The notes: generated by a model from the sequence alone, not told the origin. A DNA stretch of 64,000 nt from Deinococcus aestuarii (GCF_018863415.1 NZ_JAHKSN010000008.1:1-64000); one strand, 5' to 3'; counted from the stretch's first letter, positions 1-11,768 are shown. Made by a program: numbers and translations.

Positions 1-111
1 GTTCTCTTGACCGTCTCGTCTCTCAGCGCTGGCCTCTCGGCCCGCACCGGACGTTGCATTCTCGCTCACACCTTCGCTTGTCATGCGGCTCGCCTCAACC
101 GAGGCTCAGAA

Positions 112-140
112 AAGATACAGGCCATCTCCCCACCTGTCAA
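112..140 (-). promoter_or_regulatory. Strong promoter firing out of the left edge, with structured leader
   Basis: On the minus strand, TTGACA (140..135) and TATCTT (117..112) are separated by exactly 17 nt, close to sigma-70 consensus. The predicted transcript runs leftward through positions 1-110 and out of the window. Its first bases form a perfect hairpin (GCCTC-GGTT-GAGGC, 105..92), followed by GGGCCGAGAGGCC near 44..32. I see no convincing start codon or tRNA in this part. It is most likely the 5' leader of a gene or RNA beyond the edge. Confidence 0.6.
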
Positions 141-221
141 CCCCCGGGCCTTGGTCTTCCCGGTAGACGGCCCGACCGCCGCTCCATGCAACCTTCCTGG
201 CCTGGAGACCGAGAATGAGCC

Positions 222-689
222 TCACCGTTGCAGCAACACCGTCTCCTGCACCTTCAGGCCACCGGCAAGCGCGTCGCGGGCGTGCTGGCGGGCGCCCGGA
301 AGGTCGTGATCGCGGTAGTTGCCGCATTCGAGTTCGCTGACCCCCGGGATGGGGCGGTCGTGGGCCTCGGTGTCGCGCAGGGCCGCCTCGAAGGCGCGGA
401 GCACGCCCTGCTCGTCGGGCTCGCCAATGACGGCCATATACATGCCTGTGCGGCAGCCCATCGGGGAAACGTCCACCACATGGTCGAGGTGGTCGCGCAG
501 ATACCCGGCGAGGAGGTGTTCGAGCGTGTGGATGGCCGCCGGCTCGATGGCTCCCCGGTTGGGTTGCAGCAGGCGCAGGTCGTACTTGCTGATGCTGTCG
601 CCCCGGGGGGTTCTCTTCACCCCGGCCAGCCGGACGTAGGGGGCCTGAACTTTGCTGTGGTCGAGGTCGAAAGATTCCACGTTCGCCAT
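222..689 (-). CDS. luxS: S-ribosylhomocysteine lyase LuxS
   Basis: LuxS cleaves S-ribosylhomocysteine to homocysteine and the autoinducer-2 precursor DPD in the activated methyl cycle. The product has 155 residues, the normal family length. The metal site is complete: HTLEH near residues 54-58 supplies two histidines, and the cysteine of ELECGNYRDH near residue 122 is the third ligand. The N-terminal ESFxLDH and CRTGMY motifs are also present. Start is ATG at 689. It is preceded by both GGAGGC and a GACAAT hexamer 6 nt upstream, so it may be leaderless or Shine-Dalgarno led. It stands alone, divergent from lspA. Confidence 0.95.
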   Translation of the reverse strand: MANVESFDLDHSKVQAPYVRLAGVKRTPRGDSISKYDLRLLQPNRGAIEPAAIHTLEHLLAGYLRDHLDHVVDVSPMGCRTGMYMAVIGEPDEQGVLRAFEAALRDTEAHDRPIPGVSELECGNYRDHDLPGARQHARDALAGGLKVQETVLLQR

Positions 690-750
690 GCCTCCATTGT
701 CGGCAGACCGCTGCGGGACAATGTGAGGGTGACGGGGGGCGGCAGCTACC

Positions 751-756
751 TATACT
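751..756 (+). promoter_or_regulatory. -10 box of a leaderless lspA transcript
   Basis: TATACT lies 6 nt before the GTG start of lspA, with no room for a Shine-Dalgarno site. This is the best sample of a layout that recurs across the window and decides several starts. Confidence 0.6.
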
Positions 757-762
757 GCCCGG

Positions 763-1284
763 GTGCCGACCCTGCTCGACCGCACGCGCGCCCTGCCCGT
801 CTGGGTGCCGCTGCTGATTGCCGCCCTCCTCGTCGCCGCCGACCAGGCCCTCAAGGCGTGGGCGCTTGCCAACCTGACTTACGGGGCGGCGCCGATTCCC
901 TTCCTGCCGGGGGTGCTGGATTGGCAGCTCACCTTCAACACGGGGGCGGCGTGGAGCCTGTTTTCCGGCTCGGCCGTGCCGTTGGCCCTGGCTCGTCTGG
1001 CCGTGGGCGTGGGTCTGCTCGTGTATGTGATCGTGCGTCCACAAAGCCGCTTCCTGACGGTCGTGCTCAGCATGATCGCCGCCGGGGCCATCGGCAACAC
1101 CATCGACGGGCTGCGGCAGGGCAAGGTCACCGACATGCTGCACGCGCCGCCGCTGAGCGCCGTCACCCGCGCCCTGGGCGCCGGGGACTTCCCGATTTTC
1201 AATATTGCGGACTCGTGCGTGGTGGTCGGCACGCTGCTCCTCCTGATCGTCAGCCTCGTGCAAGGCCGGGAGCAGAAGATCTGA
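763..1284 (+). CDS. lspA: Lipoprotein signal peptidase LspA (SPase II)
   Basis: Inner-membrane aspartyl protease that cleaves signal peptides of diacylglyceryl-modified prolipoproteins ahead of the lipobox cysteine. The 173-residue product has four predicted membrane segments. The catalytic aspartates lie in [15 protein letters not shown] (about residues 110-124) and FNIADSC (about 146-152), matching the NxxD and FNxAD family motifs. Start is GTG at 763, fixed by TATACT just upstream. The metal-binding lipoprotein at about 35 kb is a likely substrate. Confidence 0.93.
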   Translation: MPTLLDRTRALPVWVPLLIAALLVAADQALKAWALANLTYGAAPIPFLPGVLDWQLTFNTGAAWSLFSGSAVPLALARLAVGVGLLVYVIVRPQSRFLTVVLSMIAAGAIGNTIDGLRQGKVTDMLHAPPLSAVTRALGAGDFPIFNIADSCVVVGTLLLLIVSLVQGREQKI

Positions 1285-1369
1285 GGGCGGATCGGTCAGA
1301 CGCAGCCACAGAAAGGCGGCGCCCCCATCCACTCGGGACAGGGGCGCTTGAGCAGGTGGGACCCGGCTC

Positions 1370-1585
1370 TCAGATCAGGCTCTTGCGGCACTTCGTGCAG
1401 ACGCGCATCCGCACGGAAACGCCCGCCCGGGTGACGGTGAGGGGTTGGAGATTGGGCTTTTGAAACCGCTTGGTCACGCCGGTCACCTTGCGGCCGACGC
1501 CGCCCGCCGCGCGGGCCTTACCACGGCGAATGACCGAGTTCACCACAATCGGCCCCTTACCGCACACTTCGCACACTCTGGACAT
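1370..1585 (-). CDS. rpmB: 50S ribosomal protein L28
   Basis: Basic 71-residue protein beginning [12 protein letters not shown], with the paired cysteines of the zinc-binding L28 type (CEVCG at the N-terminus, CTKC near the C-terminus). The central [10 protein letters not shown] and the [10 protein letters not shown] segment are typical of L28. An upstream in-frame extension exists, but the start at 1585 is preceded by AAGGAG at ribosome-binding distance and gives the family length. Confidence 0.95.
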   Translation of the reverse strand: MSRVCEVCGKGPIVVNSVIRRGKARAAGGVGRKVTGVTKRFQKPNLQPLTVTRAGVSVRMRVCTKCRKSLI

Positions 1586-1758
1586 CTTCGCACTCCTTCT
1601 TGAGCCTGGCCCAGTGTTCTGCCGGGGGCGGGTTCGTCCGGCACATTCGTTCGGCACGGAGGCCGGGAAGCGCCGCCGCGCCGGGCGGGGTCAGACAAGC
1701 CTTCCGATGGTAGCACACGCCCGCGACACCTGAACAGCCGTCCCGGGGCAGAACCACG

Positions 1759-1788
1759 AAAAAGACCGGACCCCACGTGGAGATCCGG
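1759..1788 (-). terminator. Intrinsic terminator after the GlsB/YeaQ gene
   Basis: A near-perfect palindrome, CCGGATCTCCACGTGGGGTCCGG on its longest arm pairing, is followed on the minus strand by five U residues (positions 763..759 within 1759-1763). It separates the YeaQ-type gene from rpmB. Confidence 0.75.
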
Positions 1789-1805
1789 CCGGAGACAACC
1801 TGAGG

Positions 1806-2075
1806 TTATCGCAGAACCTTGAGCGCCTTGAGAACGGCGATCAGGATCACGCTGCCGATCACGCCCCAGATGATGCTCCAGAAGGAGAAGCCGCCGCCGG
1901 CCGCCGCCGCGCCGCCGATGCCGAGGAGGTTGGCGAAAAGGAACTGCGCCAGAAACGCGCCCACGATGCCGATCAGAATGTTGGCGACCGCACCCTGCTG
2001 GGCGTCCGTCTTCATGATCAAGCTCGCGAGCCAGCCGCACAGCGCACCCACCAGAATAGTGATGATCCAACCCAT
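1806..2075 (-). CDS. GlsB/YeaQ/YmgE family small membrane protein
   Basis: The product has 89 residues and three hydrophobic segments (about residues 3-20, 28-55 and 62-85). Glycine-rich stretches such as [11 protein letters not shown] are the hallmark of the transglycosylase-associated GlsB/YeaQ family, often stress induced; biochemical function is unknown. Start is ATG at 2075 with GGAGGTC upstream; the longer in-frame extension lacks a ribosome site. A perfect 15-bp hairpin CGTTGA-GTT-TCAACG (2092-2106) lies just upstream and may be an operator or leader stem. Confidence 0.85.
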   Translation of the reverse strand: MGWIITILVGALCGWLASLIMKTDAQQGAVANILIGIVGAFLAQFLFANLLGIGGAAAAGGGFSFWSIIWGVIGSVILIAVLKALKVLR

Positions 2076-2381
2076 GATTTGACCTCCAGGACGTTGAGTT
2101 TCAACGATCAACCACTCGTTGTGATGGCACAATGAGACTCGGCCCCGGCTGTTAGTGTGTGATCGGATACCTTCTCAAGGCTGACCCAAGGCGGGGTGGA
2201 GGTCCGGCGAATCTCGGCTAAGGAAGAGCTGGGAACACGTTCGCAGGCGCCTCATCTCTGACGGCGAGCTGACGCCACGGCGCCGCCGCCTCCCCTGTCT
2301 TGATCCCTGGAAGCTGACCCGGGCCGTCGCCGCTAGCATGGTCGGACTTGGCCGCCCGCGCGCGGCACGGAGGAACGCCCC
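2076..2381. other. Intergenic region between GlsB/YeaQ gene and thrC
   Basis: This 306-nt gap holds the divergent 5' regions of both neighbours. The CGTTGA-GTT-TCAACG hairpin (2092-2106) lies on the left. TAGCAT at 2334-2339 could be the thrC -10, leaving a leader of about 40 nt. I found no convincing -35 hexamer, small gene or RNA motif here. Confidence 0.5.
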
Positions 2382-3419
2382 ATGCCCGGACTCATCGAAC
2401 GTTACCGCGAGTACCTGCCCGTCACCGACCGGACGCCCGCCCTGACCCTACACGAGGGGGACACACCGCTGATCCCCGCGCCGAGGCTGAGCGCCCACCT
2501 GGGGGTGGACCTTTACCTGAAGTACGAGGGGTTGAATCCCACCGGGAGCTTCAAGGACCGCGGCATGGTGATGGCCGTCGCCAAGGCGGTCGAGGCCGGA
2601 GCCGACACCATCATCTGCGCGAGCACCGGGAATACCAGCGCCGCCGCCGCCGCGTATGCCGCCCGGTCGGGACTGAAGTGCATCGTGCTGATCCCGGACG
2701 GCAACATCGCGCTGGGCAAGCTCGCGCAGGCGATGGCCTACGGGGCGCGGATCGTGGCGATCAACGGCAACTTCGACGTGGCGCTGAAACTCGTGCGGCA
2801 GATCAGCGACGAGCACCCCATCGCGCTGGTGAACTCGGTGAACCCCTACCGCCTGCAAGGGCAGAAGACGGGCGCCTTCGAGGTCGTGGACGTGCTGGGC
2901 CGCGCGCCCGACATCCTCGCCATCCCGGTGGGGAACGCGGGCAACATCAGCGCGTACTGGATGGGCTTCCGGGAGTACCACGGGGCGGGCAGGAGTGACG
3001 CCCTGCCGAAGATGTGGGGCTTTCAGGCGGAGGGGGCGGCTCCCTTCGTGCGCAACGCCATCGTGGACGAGCCGCAGACCATCGCCACGGCGATCCGGAT
3101 CGGGAACCCGGCGAGCGCCCACCTCGCGCGGGCGGCGGTGCGGGAGAGCGGCGGGCTCTTCGACATGGCGTCCGACGACGAGATCATGCACGCCTACAAC
3201 CTCGTGGCGCAGGAGGGCGTGTTCTGCGAGCCCGCCAGCGCGACCCCGGTCGCTGGGCTGCTGAAGATGCACGCCGCCGGAAAGCTCACGCCCGGTCAGA
3301 CGGTCGTCGCCGTGTTGACGGGCAACGGCCTGAAGGACCCCAACGCCGCGATGCGCGCGGTCGAGGCGCCGAAGGGCATCGAGGCGAACATGGAGCGGGT
3401 GCTGGAGAGCATTCTTTGA
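2382..3419 (+). CDS. thrC: Threonine synthase
   Basis: PLP enzyme converting O-phosphohomoserine to threonine. The 345-residue product has the PLP-lysine motif GSFKDRGM (about residues 56-63), the [13 protein letters not shown] asparagine loop (about 80-92) and the phosphate-binding [11 protein letters not shown] (about 187-197). The length fits the shorter ThrC class. Start is ATG at 2382 behind GGAGGAA. It lies 40 nt upstream of thrB on the same strand, so the last two steps of threonine synthesis are probably co-transcribed. Confidence 0.95.
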   Translation: MPGLIERYREYLPVTDRTPALTLHEGDTPLIPAPRLSAHLGVDLYLKYEGLNPTGSFKDRGMVMAVAKAVEAGADTIICASTGNTSAAAAAYAARSGLKCIVLIPDGNIALGKLAQAMAYGARIVAINGNFDVALKLVRQISDEHPIALVNSVNPYRLQGQKTGAFEVVDVLGRAPDILAIPVGNAGNISAYWMGFREYHGAGRSDALPKMWGFQAEGAAPFVRNAIVDEPQTIATAIRIGNPASAHLARAAVRESGGLFDMASDDEIMHAYNLVAQEGVFCEPASATPVAGLLKMHAAGKLTPGQTVVAVLTGNGLKDPNAAMRAVEAPKGIEANMERVLESIL

Positions 3420-3459
3420 GGAGCTTCCAGCGGCCAGCGGCCAGCGACCGGCGGACGGC

Positions 3460-4392
3460 GTGACCCCCTTCATCGTCCGCGCCCCGGCGTCGAGCGCGAA
3501 CCTCGGCCCCGGCTTCGACAGCCTAGGGCTGAGCGTGCCCCTCTTCACGACCGTGCGGGTCACAGGGCAGGACGTGACGGAAGTCGTGCCGCTGGGGCCC
3601 GAGTTGGAAGGCACACCCGCCGACGAGACGAATTACGTCTACCGAGCGATGCTCCTCGCGGCGAAGCGGGTGGGACGGAGCCTGCCGCCCGCCCGGGTGG
3701 AAATCGAGACCGAGGTGCCGCTGGCGCGCGGGCTGGGGAGCAGCGCGGCCGCCCTCGTCGCCGGGATCGTCGCTGGGAACGAGTTGCTGGGGCGGCCCCT
3801 GGACGACGAGGCGGTGCTCGACGTGGCGGCACGCGAGGAGGGGCACCCCGACAACGTGGCCCCGGCGCTCTTCGGCGGAATCGTGGTCGCCACGCTCGAC
3901 AAATTGGGCACCCACTACGTTCGGCTGGAGCCACCCGCACACCTCGGCGTCACCGTCCTGATCCCCGAATTCGAGCTGTCCACGAGCAAGGCCCGCGCCG
4001 TGCTGCCCAAGGAGTACAGCCGGGCGGACGCGGTGCACGCCCTCTCGCACGCCGCGCTCCTCGCCGCCGCGCTCTCGCAGGGCCGCCTTGACCTGCTGCG
4101 GCACGCGATGCAGGATTACATCCACCAGATCTGGCGCGCGCCCCTGGTGCCCGGGCTGAGCGACATCCTGGAGGAGGCGCACCGTCACGGCGCTCTGGGA
4201 GCCGCCCTCAGCGGCGCGGGGCCCACGGTGCTGTGCTTCCACGACACGCGGGAGGAGACGGTGAGACTACACGCCTACCTGCACGGCGTCATGCGGAAGA
4301 ACGGGCTGACGGGGCGGGTGGAGGACTTTCCCATCGACACCGCGGGCACGGTGGTCAGTCGGGAACCGGGCGCGGCGTCGGAGAGGCGTTGA
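3460..4392 (+). CDS. thrB: Homoserine kinase
   Basis: GHMP-family kinase that phosphorylates homoserine to give the substrate of ThrC. The 310-residue product opens with [17 protein letters not shown] and carries the ATP-binding glycine loop [12 protein letters not shown] (about residues 87-98). A third GHMP motif, [12 protein letters not shown], lies near 248-259. Start is GTG at 3460. The gap after thrC contains a short tandem CAGCGGC-type repeat but no terminator. It ends 2 nt before the convergent MMPL gene. Confidence 0.93.
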   Translation: MTPFIVRAPASSANLGPGFDSLGLSVPLFTTVRVTGQDVTEVVPLGPELEGTPADETNYVYRAMLLAAKRVGRSLPPARVEIETEVPLARGLGSSAAALVAGIVAGNELLGRPLDDEAVLDVAAREEGHPDNVAPALFGGIVVATLDKLGTHYVRLEPPAHLGVTVLIPEFELSTSKARAVLPKEYSRADAVHALSHAALLAAALSQGRLDLLRHAMQDYIHQIWRAPLVPGLSDILEEAHRHGALGAALSGAGPTVLCFHDTREETVRLHAYLHGVMRKNGLTGRVEDFPIDTAGTVVSREPGAASERR

Positions 4393-4394
4393 CC

Positions 4395-6707
4395 TCAGCC
4401 CCCCTTCGCCCGCCGCTCGCTGCTCCGCACAGGGAGGGGCGCGTCCGCCACAACTCCGGCAGGTTGCCCGTGGTGTTCGATCTGCACCCTCGGCAACAGC
4501 CTGTCCAGCCACCCCGGCAGCCACCAGTTCCACCTTCCCGCGATCTTGAGGAAGGCGGGCACGAGCACGAGGCGCACGAGCGTCGCGTCGAGGGCCACGG
4601 CGACCGCCAGCCCCAGCCCGATGCTCTTGTTGGCGACGACGCGCCCGGCGATGAAGGCGCAGAAGACGATGAACATGATCACCGCCGCCGAGGTGATGAT
4701 CCGGGCGGTGCGGCCCACGGCGAGCACGACGGCCTCGTCGTTGGGATGGCCGCGTAACACCTCCTCCTGCACGCGGGAGAGCAGGAAAATCTCGTAGTCC
4801 ATGCTCAGGCCGAAGAGGACCGCGAAGAGCAGCAGCGGCAGGCTGGAGTCGAGCACCCCCACGTCCTGCGGGATGCCCAGGGGCGCGGCGAGGAAGCCCC
4901 CCTGCACGACGAGGGTGACGACCCCGTAGGCCGCGCCGACTGTCAGCGCGTTCATCACGATGCTCTTGAGCGGCACGAGCAGGCTGCGGAAGGCGACCAT
5001 CAGCAGCACGAAGGTCGCCGCGAAGACGGTCAGGACGGCGGCGGGAAAGGCGTCCGTGATGGCGTGGCTGAACTCCCGCTCCCCGATGGGCGCCCCGCCG
5101 AGCAGGAAGGGAAAGCCGCTTTCCCGCAGCGTCCCCCGCAGCCGGGTCTCGAAGGGGTCGATTCTACCGGCGCGCAGGTACGTCTCGGGGATCACCGTCA
5201 CGCGCAAGAGGGAGCGGTCGGCGCTGAAGGAGCGGCGGGTGAGGAGACTCAGGGCGCCGAGGGAATCCGTCCCCACGCCCGTCACATTCCCTCCCGCGAG
5301 GTCGGCGGGCGTCAGGAAGGGGCTGATGACGGTCCGCACGCCGGGCAGGGCGCGGAGGTCTTCCACCACCTCCCGGAAACGGGCGCGTTCCTCCGGGCCG
5401 TACCGCCGCCCCTGAAGATCGAGGACGACCTCGAACTGGCTGAGGAGGCCGCCCGAGCCCAGGTCGCGCACGTCGGCGAGGGCGTCGCGGCTCTCCACAC
5501 CGGAAGTCAGGCCCCACGCCCCCGCGTACCCCGTCCGCATGTCGCGTGCCGGGAGGGCGAGTACGAGCAGGAAGAGGGTGCTGAGAACGACGGCGAGCCA
5601 GGGCCGGGCCGTCACCCGCCGGGCGAAGGCGGTCCAGGCGCCCGAGGCCGCCGCGTTCTGGCTCCAGGTGAAGCGGAGAACACGGGGACTGTTCACCCGC
5701 TCCCCCAGCAGGGCGAGCAGGGCAGGCAAGACGGTCACGCTGGCGAGCACGGTGAGCAGGACGGCGAGCACCCCCCCCAGCCCCATCGAGCGCACGAAGG
5801 CGATGGGTGGAAGGATCAGCGCGGCCATCGCGATGGCGACGGTCAGGCCGCTGAAGAGGACGCTGCGCCCCGCCGTGAGGACCGTGCGGGAGGCGGCGGC
5901 CCGCGAGTCCCCGTCCCGGACCAGCTCTTCCCGGAAGCGGTTGACCATCAACAGGGCGTAGTCGATCCCCGCGCCGAGGCCGAGCAGGGTGACGACGCTC
6001 TGGGCGAAGGTGGAGACCTCCGTCACCCGCGTCAGGCCGTACACGCCCGCCATCGCCACGGTGATGCTCAGGACGCCGATCACGAGGGGCAGGCCCGTGG
6101 CGACGAGCGCGCCGAAGACGAGCAGGAGCACGAGCCCCGTCAGCGGCAGGGCGGCGAACTCGCTGCGTTTGGTGTCGCCCTCGGCGAACTCGGTGAAGTC
6201 GTCCGCGATGGCCTGCCCGCCCGTCACGCGCACGTCCAGACGGCCCGCGCCCGCCTCCCGCTCGGCCCGGTCGGCGTAGGCGCGCACGCGGGCCAGCGTC
6301 TCGGTCGCGCCCTCCAGCAGCGGAATCTGGGCGACGGTCAGGGCCAGGGCGCCGTCCGCGCTCACGGTGGGCACGGCCCCCTGCGCCCCTCCCGGCAGGA
6401 CGCGCGTGACGCCGGGCACCTCCTCCAGCCCCCGGACGAAGCGGTCGTGGGTGGCGCGTCCCTCCGGCGTGGTCAGGGGCGGATCGAGGCGGGTCACGAG
6501 CAGCGCGGTGTTCGTGTCCGTCTCGCCGAACCGCTCGCGGAGCAGGGTGGTGACGCGGGTGCTCTCGGCGTCTTTCAGGGCGCCGGGGTTGGCGCTCAGG
6601 GCGCGGGGGGCAAGGGAGGCGGGGTAGGCGCTCAGCAGCGCGAGCAGCACCCAGCAGGCGACGACCGGCCAGGGGTGACGGGCCACGAACCGCGACAGGA
6701 GGCGCAC
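4395..6707 (-). CDS. MMPL/RND family transporter
   Basis: Large inner-membrane exporter of about 770 residues. It has the MMPL two-repeat layout: one N-terminal membrane helix, a soluble domain, a block of five or six helices, then the same again. Acidic motifs in the first block ([18 protein letters not shown]) and second ([18 protein letters not shown]) are the proton-relay signatures of the family. Substrate is unknown; MMPL proteins commonly export lipids or hydrophobic compounds. The open frame extends to a TTG at 6758, but I prefer GTG at 6707, just before [12 protein letters not shown]. Confidence 0.88.
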   Translation of the reverse strand: MRLLSRFVARHPWPVVACWVLLALLSAYPASLAPRALSANPGALKDAESTRVTTLLRERFGETDTNTALLVTRLDPPLTTPEGRATHDRFVRGLEEVPGVTRVLPGGAQGAVPTVSADGALALTVAQIPLLEGATETLARVRAYADRAEREAGAGRLDVRVTGGQAIADDFTEFAEGDTKRSEFAALPLTGLVLLLVFGALVATGLPLVIGVLSITVAMAGVYGLTRVTEVSTFAQSVVTLLGLGAGIDYALLMVNRFREELVRDGDSRAAASRTVLTAGRSVLFSGLTVAIAMAALILPPIAFVRSMGLGGVLAVLLTVLASVTVLPALLALLGERVNSPRVLRFTWSQNAAASGAWTAFARRVTARPWLAVVLSTLFLLVLALPARDMRTGYAGAWGLTSGVESRDALADVRDLGSGGLLSQFEVVLDLQGRRYGPEERARFREVVEDLRALPGVRTVISPFLTPADLAGGNVTGVGTDSLGALSLLTRRSFSADRSLLRVTVIPETYLRAGRIDPFETRLRGTLRESGFPFLLGGAPIGEREFSHAITDAFPAAVLTVFAATFVLLMVAFRSLLVPLKSIVMNALTVGAAYGVVTLVVQGGFLAAPLGIPQDVGVLDSSLPLLLFAVLFGLSMDYEIFLLSRVQEEVLRGHPNDEAVVLAVGRTARIITSAAVIMFIVFCAFIAGRVVANKSIGLGLAVAVALDATLVRLVLVPAFLKIAGRWNWWLPGWLDRLLPRVQIEHHGQPAGVVADAPLPVRSSERRAKGG

Positions 6708-6785
6708 GGGGGGCAGTAGAGCATGAGGGCGGAGAGCGGACAGGGCGGGAGGATGCAAGCCTGGCGCCCGCCCTGTCCCGACCTC

Positions 6786-7556
6786 TCAGAAGAACTCGTC
6801 CACCAGCCGGTAATACGCCAGCTTCCGCTCGTCCACCAGCGCGCGCCCGTACGTGTTGAGGAAACGTTCGGCGTGCTCGGGGCCGAGGTTGCGGGTCAGG
6901 CTGCGGTGGGCCAGGGCGAGGTCGGCGTGGCGGTCGGCGATTCCGGCGCGGCCCACGTCCACGAAGCCCTCGACGTACTCGCCGTTCACGATCAGGTTAG
7001 GAAGGCAGGCGTCCCCGTGCGTTACGACGAGGTCTTCGCTTTCCGGGCGGGTGCGGACGAGTTCGTTGAAGACCTCGGCGGCGCTCCTGCCCAGCCGCTC
7101 GTCGTCGAAATCTTCCTCGTCCACCTCACCCGCCGCCACCCGCTCGCGGGCGAGGCGCAGCATGACGGGCAGGGTCATGGTGAAGGGGCACTCGCGCACC
7201 GGGAGGGCGTGCAGCTCCCGCAGGGCGCGGGCGAGGAGGCTGACCACCCGCTCGGGGTGGAGCAGGGCGTCCGGGTCGCTCATGGGGAGGCCGGGCAGGC
7301 GGGTCATGGCGAGGTACTCGTGGGTCTCCGTCGTCTCGTAGCCCACGACCGCCGGAACGGGCACCCGGCCCGTGAGCCAGCGCAGGCGTTCGCGCTCCTG
7401 AAGGAGACTGCTCGACGAAAGGCCGCCCCGCGCCTGCACCTTCACCACGTACCGCTGGCCGCGCCACACGCCCGCGCCGCTCTCGCCGTGGGTGACGGGC
7501 TCCCAGCGGGCGGCGGGCAGCACGCGGCGCAGGGGGTCGGGGAGGGTGCGGGTCAT
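6786..7556 (-). CDS. Aminoglycoside phosphotransferase (APH) family kinase
   Basis: The 256-residue product has a protein-kinase-like fold: an N-lobe with VVKVQARGG, the catalytic loop [14 protein letters not shown] (about residues 184-197) and the metal motif [11 protein letters not shown] (about 206-216). This is the APH(3')-type pattern HGDxxxxN plus DxG. It could be an antibiotic kinase or a housekeeping small-molecule kinase; substrate cannot be read from sequence. TATCCT lies 6 nt upstream of ATG 7556, so I reject the longer extension to 7655. Confidence 0.85.
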   Translation of the reverse strand: MTRTLPDPLRRVLPAARWEPVTHGESGAGVWRGQRYVVKVQARGGLSSSSLLQERERLRWLTGRVPVPAVVGYETTETHEYLAMTRLPGLPMSDPDALLHPERVVSLLARALRELHALPVRECPFTMTLPVMLRLARERVAAGEVDEEDFDDERLGRSAAEVFNELVRTRPESEDLVVTHGDACLPNLIVNGEYVEGFVDVGRAGIADRHADLALAHRSLTRNLGPEHAERFLNTYGRALVDERKLAYYRLVDEFF

Positions 7557-7623
7557 GGAGGCAGGATAGGGGAAGGTCGCCCCGTTCCCCATCGTCCCGG
7601 CCCACCCCTGTAGACTGCCCCCA

Positions 7624-8517
7624 ATGAAAGTCGGTCTGTTGAACTCGCTGGGCACGCGACATGCCCGCTACTGGACCGCGTTCCTCAAGGAACTCGGGGT
7701 GGAGACGGTGACGCCCGCCCTGCCCGCCGGGGAGGCCCTCGCCCTCGGTCGGGAGAGCCTGCCGGGCGAGCCGGTGCAGGTGCAGCTCGCGCTGGGGCGA
7801 ATTCTGGAACTCGGGCGGGTGGACGCGGTGCTCGTGCCGCAGACGGCGCCCGTGGCGAACGACGCCTGGGGCGAGGCCCTCACCGAACTGCTGCCCCGGC
7901 GGATCAGCGGGCTGCCGCAGCTCATTTCCCTGCCCGAGGGCGGCGACGAGATGCCTGCGGCGGCGCTGGACCTCGGGCAACGCTTCACGCGCAATCCGGG
8001 GCGGGTGCGGCTGGCGCTGGAGCGCGTCAAACCGCTGGCCTCGGGGGGGCGCGAGGAGATGCCGCCCCTCAGCCGCGCCTCGCAGGCCACCGTCGCCGTG
8101 ATCGGCCCGCGCGCCCTGCTCGGCGACCCGGACCTGGGCGGGGGGCTGCGCTCGGCGCTGGAGGCGCTGGGGCTGCACGCCGTCTTCTCCCCCGAGTTGC
8201 CCGCCTCGCAGGTCGCGGCGCGGGGCGAGCGGATGGAGCGGGCGACGGCCCCCGCCGGGGAGCGCGAACTCTTCGGGGCGCTGAAGTTGTTGGAGGGCAA
8301 GAGCGCGGTGCGGGGGGTCCTCTTCGCCTCCCCCGCGCGGGACGGCGCGCACCGGACGGCGCTGGACCGCCTCTCGGGGCAGACGCACAAGCCTGCCCTG
8401 GTGATCGACGTGGACGCCGCACAGACCGAGTGGCCTGAACTCGTGGGCTTCCGCGACCGGGTGACGCTGGGCGCCTCGGCGCGGGCGGCCACGGGGGCGG
8501 ACGGGGGGGACGCGTGA
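7624..8517 (+). CDS. Conserved hypothetical protein, possibly activase-N-terminal-like
   Basis: Soluble protein of 297 residues with no catalytic motif I can name. The opening ([20 protein letters not shown], then LKELGVE) resembles the start of DUF2229-type proteins linked to 2-hydroxyacyl-CoA dehydratase activators, but the similarity is weak. TAGACT lies 7 nt before ATG 7624, so the transcript is probably leaderless. It overlaps the next gene by 4 nt, suggesting translational coupling in a three-gene cluster with a membrane protein and a CDP-alcohol phosphatidyltransferase. Confidence 0.7.
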   Translation: MKVGLLNSLGTRHARYWTAFLKELGVETVTPALPAGEALALGRESLPGEPVQVQLALGRILELGRVDAVLVPQTAPVANDAWGEALTELLPRRISGLPQLISLPEGGDEMPAAALDLGQRFTRNPGRVRLALERVKPLASGGREEMPPLSRASQATVAVIGPRALLGDPDLGGGLRSALEALGLHAVFSPELPASQVAARGERMERATAPAGERELFGALKLLEGKSAVRGVLFASPARDGAHRTALDRLSGQTHKPALVIDVDAAQTEWPELVGFRDRVTLGASARAATGADGGDA

Positions 8518-8879
8518 ACTTCTGGCGCTGGCTGACCACCCCCGACCCCCAGCCGGGCTTCACGCGGCGCAAGCTCGGCAGGCTCTTCCTGCGGGTGCTG
8601 CTCTTCACGGTGCTGGCGACGGTGCTCTCGGCGCTGCTGCGGGTGGTCGGGCTGGGGCCGTACCTCGACACGTGGTGGGGAACCCTGCTCTTCGTGCTGG
8701 CGCTGTACATTCCGCTCGCGCGCTTCCTGAACGTGGACACCTTCGCGCCGCGCCGGACGGTGGGGACGGCCACGCGGACGGGCACACAGGGCAAGACGAC
8801 GAGCGCCGAGCGCCGCAAGGAGCGCAACCGCTACGCGGGCGTCCGCAAGGGACCGCCCCACAGTGGCCGCAGGCGCTGA
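8514..8879 (+). CDS. Small two-helix membrane protein
   Basis: The product has 121 residues. Two hydrophobic segments (about residues 24-46 and 54-72) are followed by a basic, arginine-rich tail ending GPPHSGRRR. The ATG at 8514 overlaps the previous stop by 4 nt, and the tail overlaps the next start by 17 nt, so it sits inside a tightly coupled cluster. I do not recognise a family. The basic tail suggests it faces the cytoplasm. Confidence 0.7.
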   Translation: MNFWRWLTTPDPQPGFTRRKLGRLFLRVLLFTVLATVLSALLRVVGLGPYLDTWWGTLLFVLALYIPLARFLNVDTFAPRRTVGTATRTGTQGKTTSAERRKERNRYAGVRKGPPHSGRRR

Positions 8880-9722
8880 GGAGCGCCCGCCTGCCGGGGT
8901 GGAGCCTTCCGGCCACCCGCCCGCCCCGCCGACCCACACCAAGGCCCGCCCCGCCCGCGAGTGGGTCTGCGAGGGCCTGTTCCGCCCCCTCGCCGCCCGG
9001 CTGGTGCCCCCGCTGGCGCGGCGCGGCGTGAATCCCCTCCACGTCGTGCTGACCCACACGGCGCTCGGAGTCGGCGCGGGTGTGCTCCTGCGGCGCGGCC
9101 ACCGGGTCACGCCCGCCGTGCTCCTTCAGGTCAAGACCCTGCTCGACAACCTCGACGGGCAGCTCGCCCGCGCGACCGGGCAGACGACCGAGACGGGCCG
9201 TTACCTCGACACCGAGGGCGACCTCCTCGTCAACGCCGCCGTCCTCGTGGGCCTCACCGGGTGGTGGGGGCTGCCGCTCACGGTGCTCCAGAGCCTGATC
9301 CTGAGCGTGGACTACCTGTGGGAGCGCGACCACCGGGCGGCCCGGGGCGAGGTCTTCCGCGAGCCGCCCGCGCAGGCCGGAGACGACCCGCGCGTCCTCG
9401 CGGCCCTGAAACGCGGGTACGCCCTGTACTTCACCCCGCAGGAGCGCGTGCTCGGGGCCCTCTTCGAGAATCGGCTGCGCGCGGCGGCGGGCGGGCCTCC
9501 CACCCCCGACGACCGCCTGGCCTACACCCCGCGCGAGATCAACGTCGTCGCCGTCAACCTGGGCTTGAGCACCCAGCTCCTCGCCCTGGGGCTGTGCCTG
9601 TGGGCGCGGCGGCCCGGCGTGTACCTCTGGAGCCTGCCCGCCCAGACGCTGTTGCTCGCGGGGGTGCAGGGGTGGCGGGAGGGGCGGGTCCGGGGCGGGG
9701 CGGTGAGGAAGGCCGCGCGACC

Positions 9723-9744
<22 letters not shown>
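8863..9744 (+). CDS. CDP-alcohol phosphatidyltransferase family protein
   Basis: Integral membrane enzyme that transfers a phospho-alcohol from a CDP-linked donor, as in phospholipid synthesis. The full family signature DGxxARx8GxxxDxxxD is present between DGQLAR and YLDTEGD (about residues 98-120). The product has 293 residues. Substrate (glycerophosphate, inositol phosphate or another alcohol) cannot be told. Start is GTG at 8863, inside the end of the preceding gene; a start nearer residue 10 is possible. The 3' end overlaps the convergent DUF2270 gene by 22 nt. Confidence 0.85.
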
Positions 9745-10415
<671 letters not shown>

Positions 10416-10514
10416 GTGGACAGGGGCGGGAGGCGGGGGGGCGTCACCCCTCCAGGGTAAGCTCCCCGTGGGGCGGGCAGCAGGGGCGCGCGTCCTTGTG
10501 CCCGGACGTCCCCG

Positions 10515-11702
10515 TCAGTGCAGGTCGGTGCGTCCGACATTCCCGCTGGCAAACCACACCCGGATTCCCAGCCCGGCGTGCAAGGCATGGAGCACGATCA
10601 GCCCCAGCACCAGCCCCGAGAGCGTGCTCAGGACGAGGGGAAGGGCCAGCGCGACCGCCGCCGTGAGCAGACGCAGCGGGGCGAGCTGACGGGGCGTGAG
10701 CAGGGTCTCCTGCTCGGGCTCCAGCGTGAATTCCAGCCCCGTGCAGGCGAGGTAAAACAGCGCGAAGCCCCCCGCCAGCAGCCAGCGCACACCTGCCGAG
10801 GCGGGCCCCTCGGTGGCGACGGCGTGCTCGACCATCGCGCCGATCACGGTGATCCCGACGACGAGGGGCAGGTGGAGGTAGGACCACGCCAGGAAGCGCC
10901 AGCGGTTGTGCGCGTCCGGCTCCCGGCGCCCGATGTAATCGAAGTAGACCCACCACAGCCCGAAGCCCAGCAGCAACCCCAGCACGAAGCGCAACAGGGT
11001 GACCGCCCCCAGGCGCTCCGTCTCGGCGAGGCCGTTCACCACGCCCACCAGACTCTCGCCGAGCACGATGATCACGAACAGGCCGAAGCGTTCGGGCAGC
11101 TTGCGCGCGGGTGCGGGAAAGACGCGCGGCTGGTCGCCGAGGGTCAGCAGCGGCGTCACGAGGTCGATCAGGAGTCCCACCCCCTTGAGGATCAGCGCCA
11201 GCGGGCCGGTCAGAAAGGCCGCCACGGTCCAGAGGACCACCGAGACGCTGAAGTTGCGCACGTAGCGGTCGGTGACCGGGCGCACCCCGGGGTTATGGCG
11301 CCCCGCCCGCCACCACATCAGCGTGATCAGCCCCCGCGCAAAGGCGTAGGCCAGAGCGAAGCCAGTGGCCGTCTTGCCCAGCCCGTACTCGGCGGTCGCG
11401 GCCATGCCCGCCACGGCGAGCATCTGGAAGAAGGTGGCGACGCGGAAGCTCAGGTCGTACGTCTCGAAGCGCTCGTTGTAGTACGCGACGCTCAGCCACA
11501 CCCACCACACGGGGATGAACAGCAGCAAAAACTCGCCCAGGCTGCGCGCGTCGGGATGATCCGCGAGGTGGTGTGCCAGCCGTGAGATCACGACCACGAA
11601 GACGAGATCGTAGAAGAGTTCGAGCCAGGTGACCCGCCGGGCGTCCTCCCCGGGGGCGTGGAGTCGCGGGGCCTGCCACCAGAGCCGGGAGCTACGCCAC
11701 AT
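10515..11702 (-). CDS. ltrA: Low-temperature requirement protein A (LtrA) family membrane protein
   Basis: The 395-residue product begins, after a short basic stretch, with [20 protein letters not shown], the LtrA signature. About ten or eleven membrane segments follow, with the conserved [19 protein letters not shown] (about residues 203-221). Family members were linked to cold growth in Listeria, but the molecular role is unknown. Start is ATG at 11702 with TAAGGT 5 nt upstream. Glutamates within membrane helices hint at ion coupling; that is inference. Confidence 0.85.
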   Translation of the reverse strand: MWRSSRLWWQAPRLHAPGEDARRVTWLELFYDLVFVVVISRLAHHLADHPDARSLGEFLLLFIPVWWVWLSVAYYNERFETYDLSFRVATFFQMLAVAGMAATAEYGLGKTATGFALAYAFARGLITLMWWRAGRHNPGVRPVTDRYVRNFSVSVVLWTVAAFLTGPLALILKGVGLLIDLVTPLLTLGDQPRVFPAPARKLPERFGLFVIIVLGESLVGVVNGLAETERLGAVTLLRFVLGLLLGFGLWWVYFDYIGRREPDAHNRWRFLAWSYLHLPLVVGITVIGAMVEHAVATEGPASAGVRWLLAGGFALFYLACTGLEFTLEPEQETLLTPRQLAPLRLLTAAVALALPLVLSTLSGLVLGLIVLHALHAGLGIRVWFASGNVGRTDLH

Positions 11703-11768
11703 GCCCGACCTTACTCCTGCCGCCCACCGGGTGTCCCCTGGCCGAATGGGGAGGGGACCCGCGACGAC

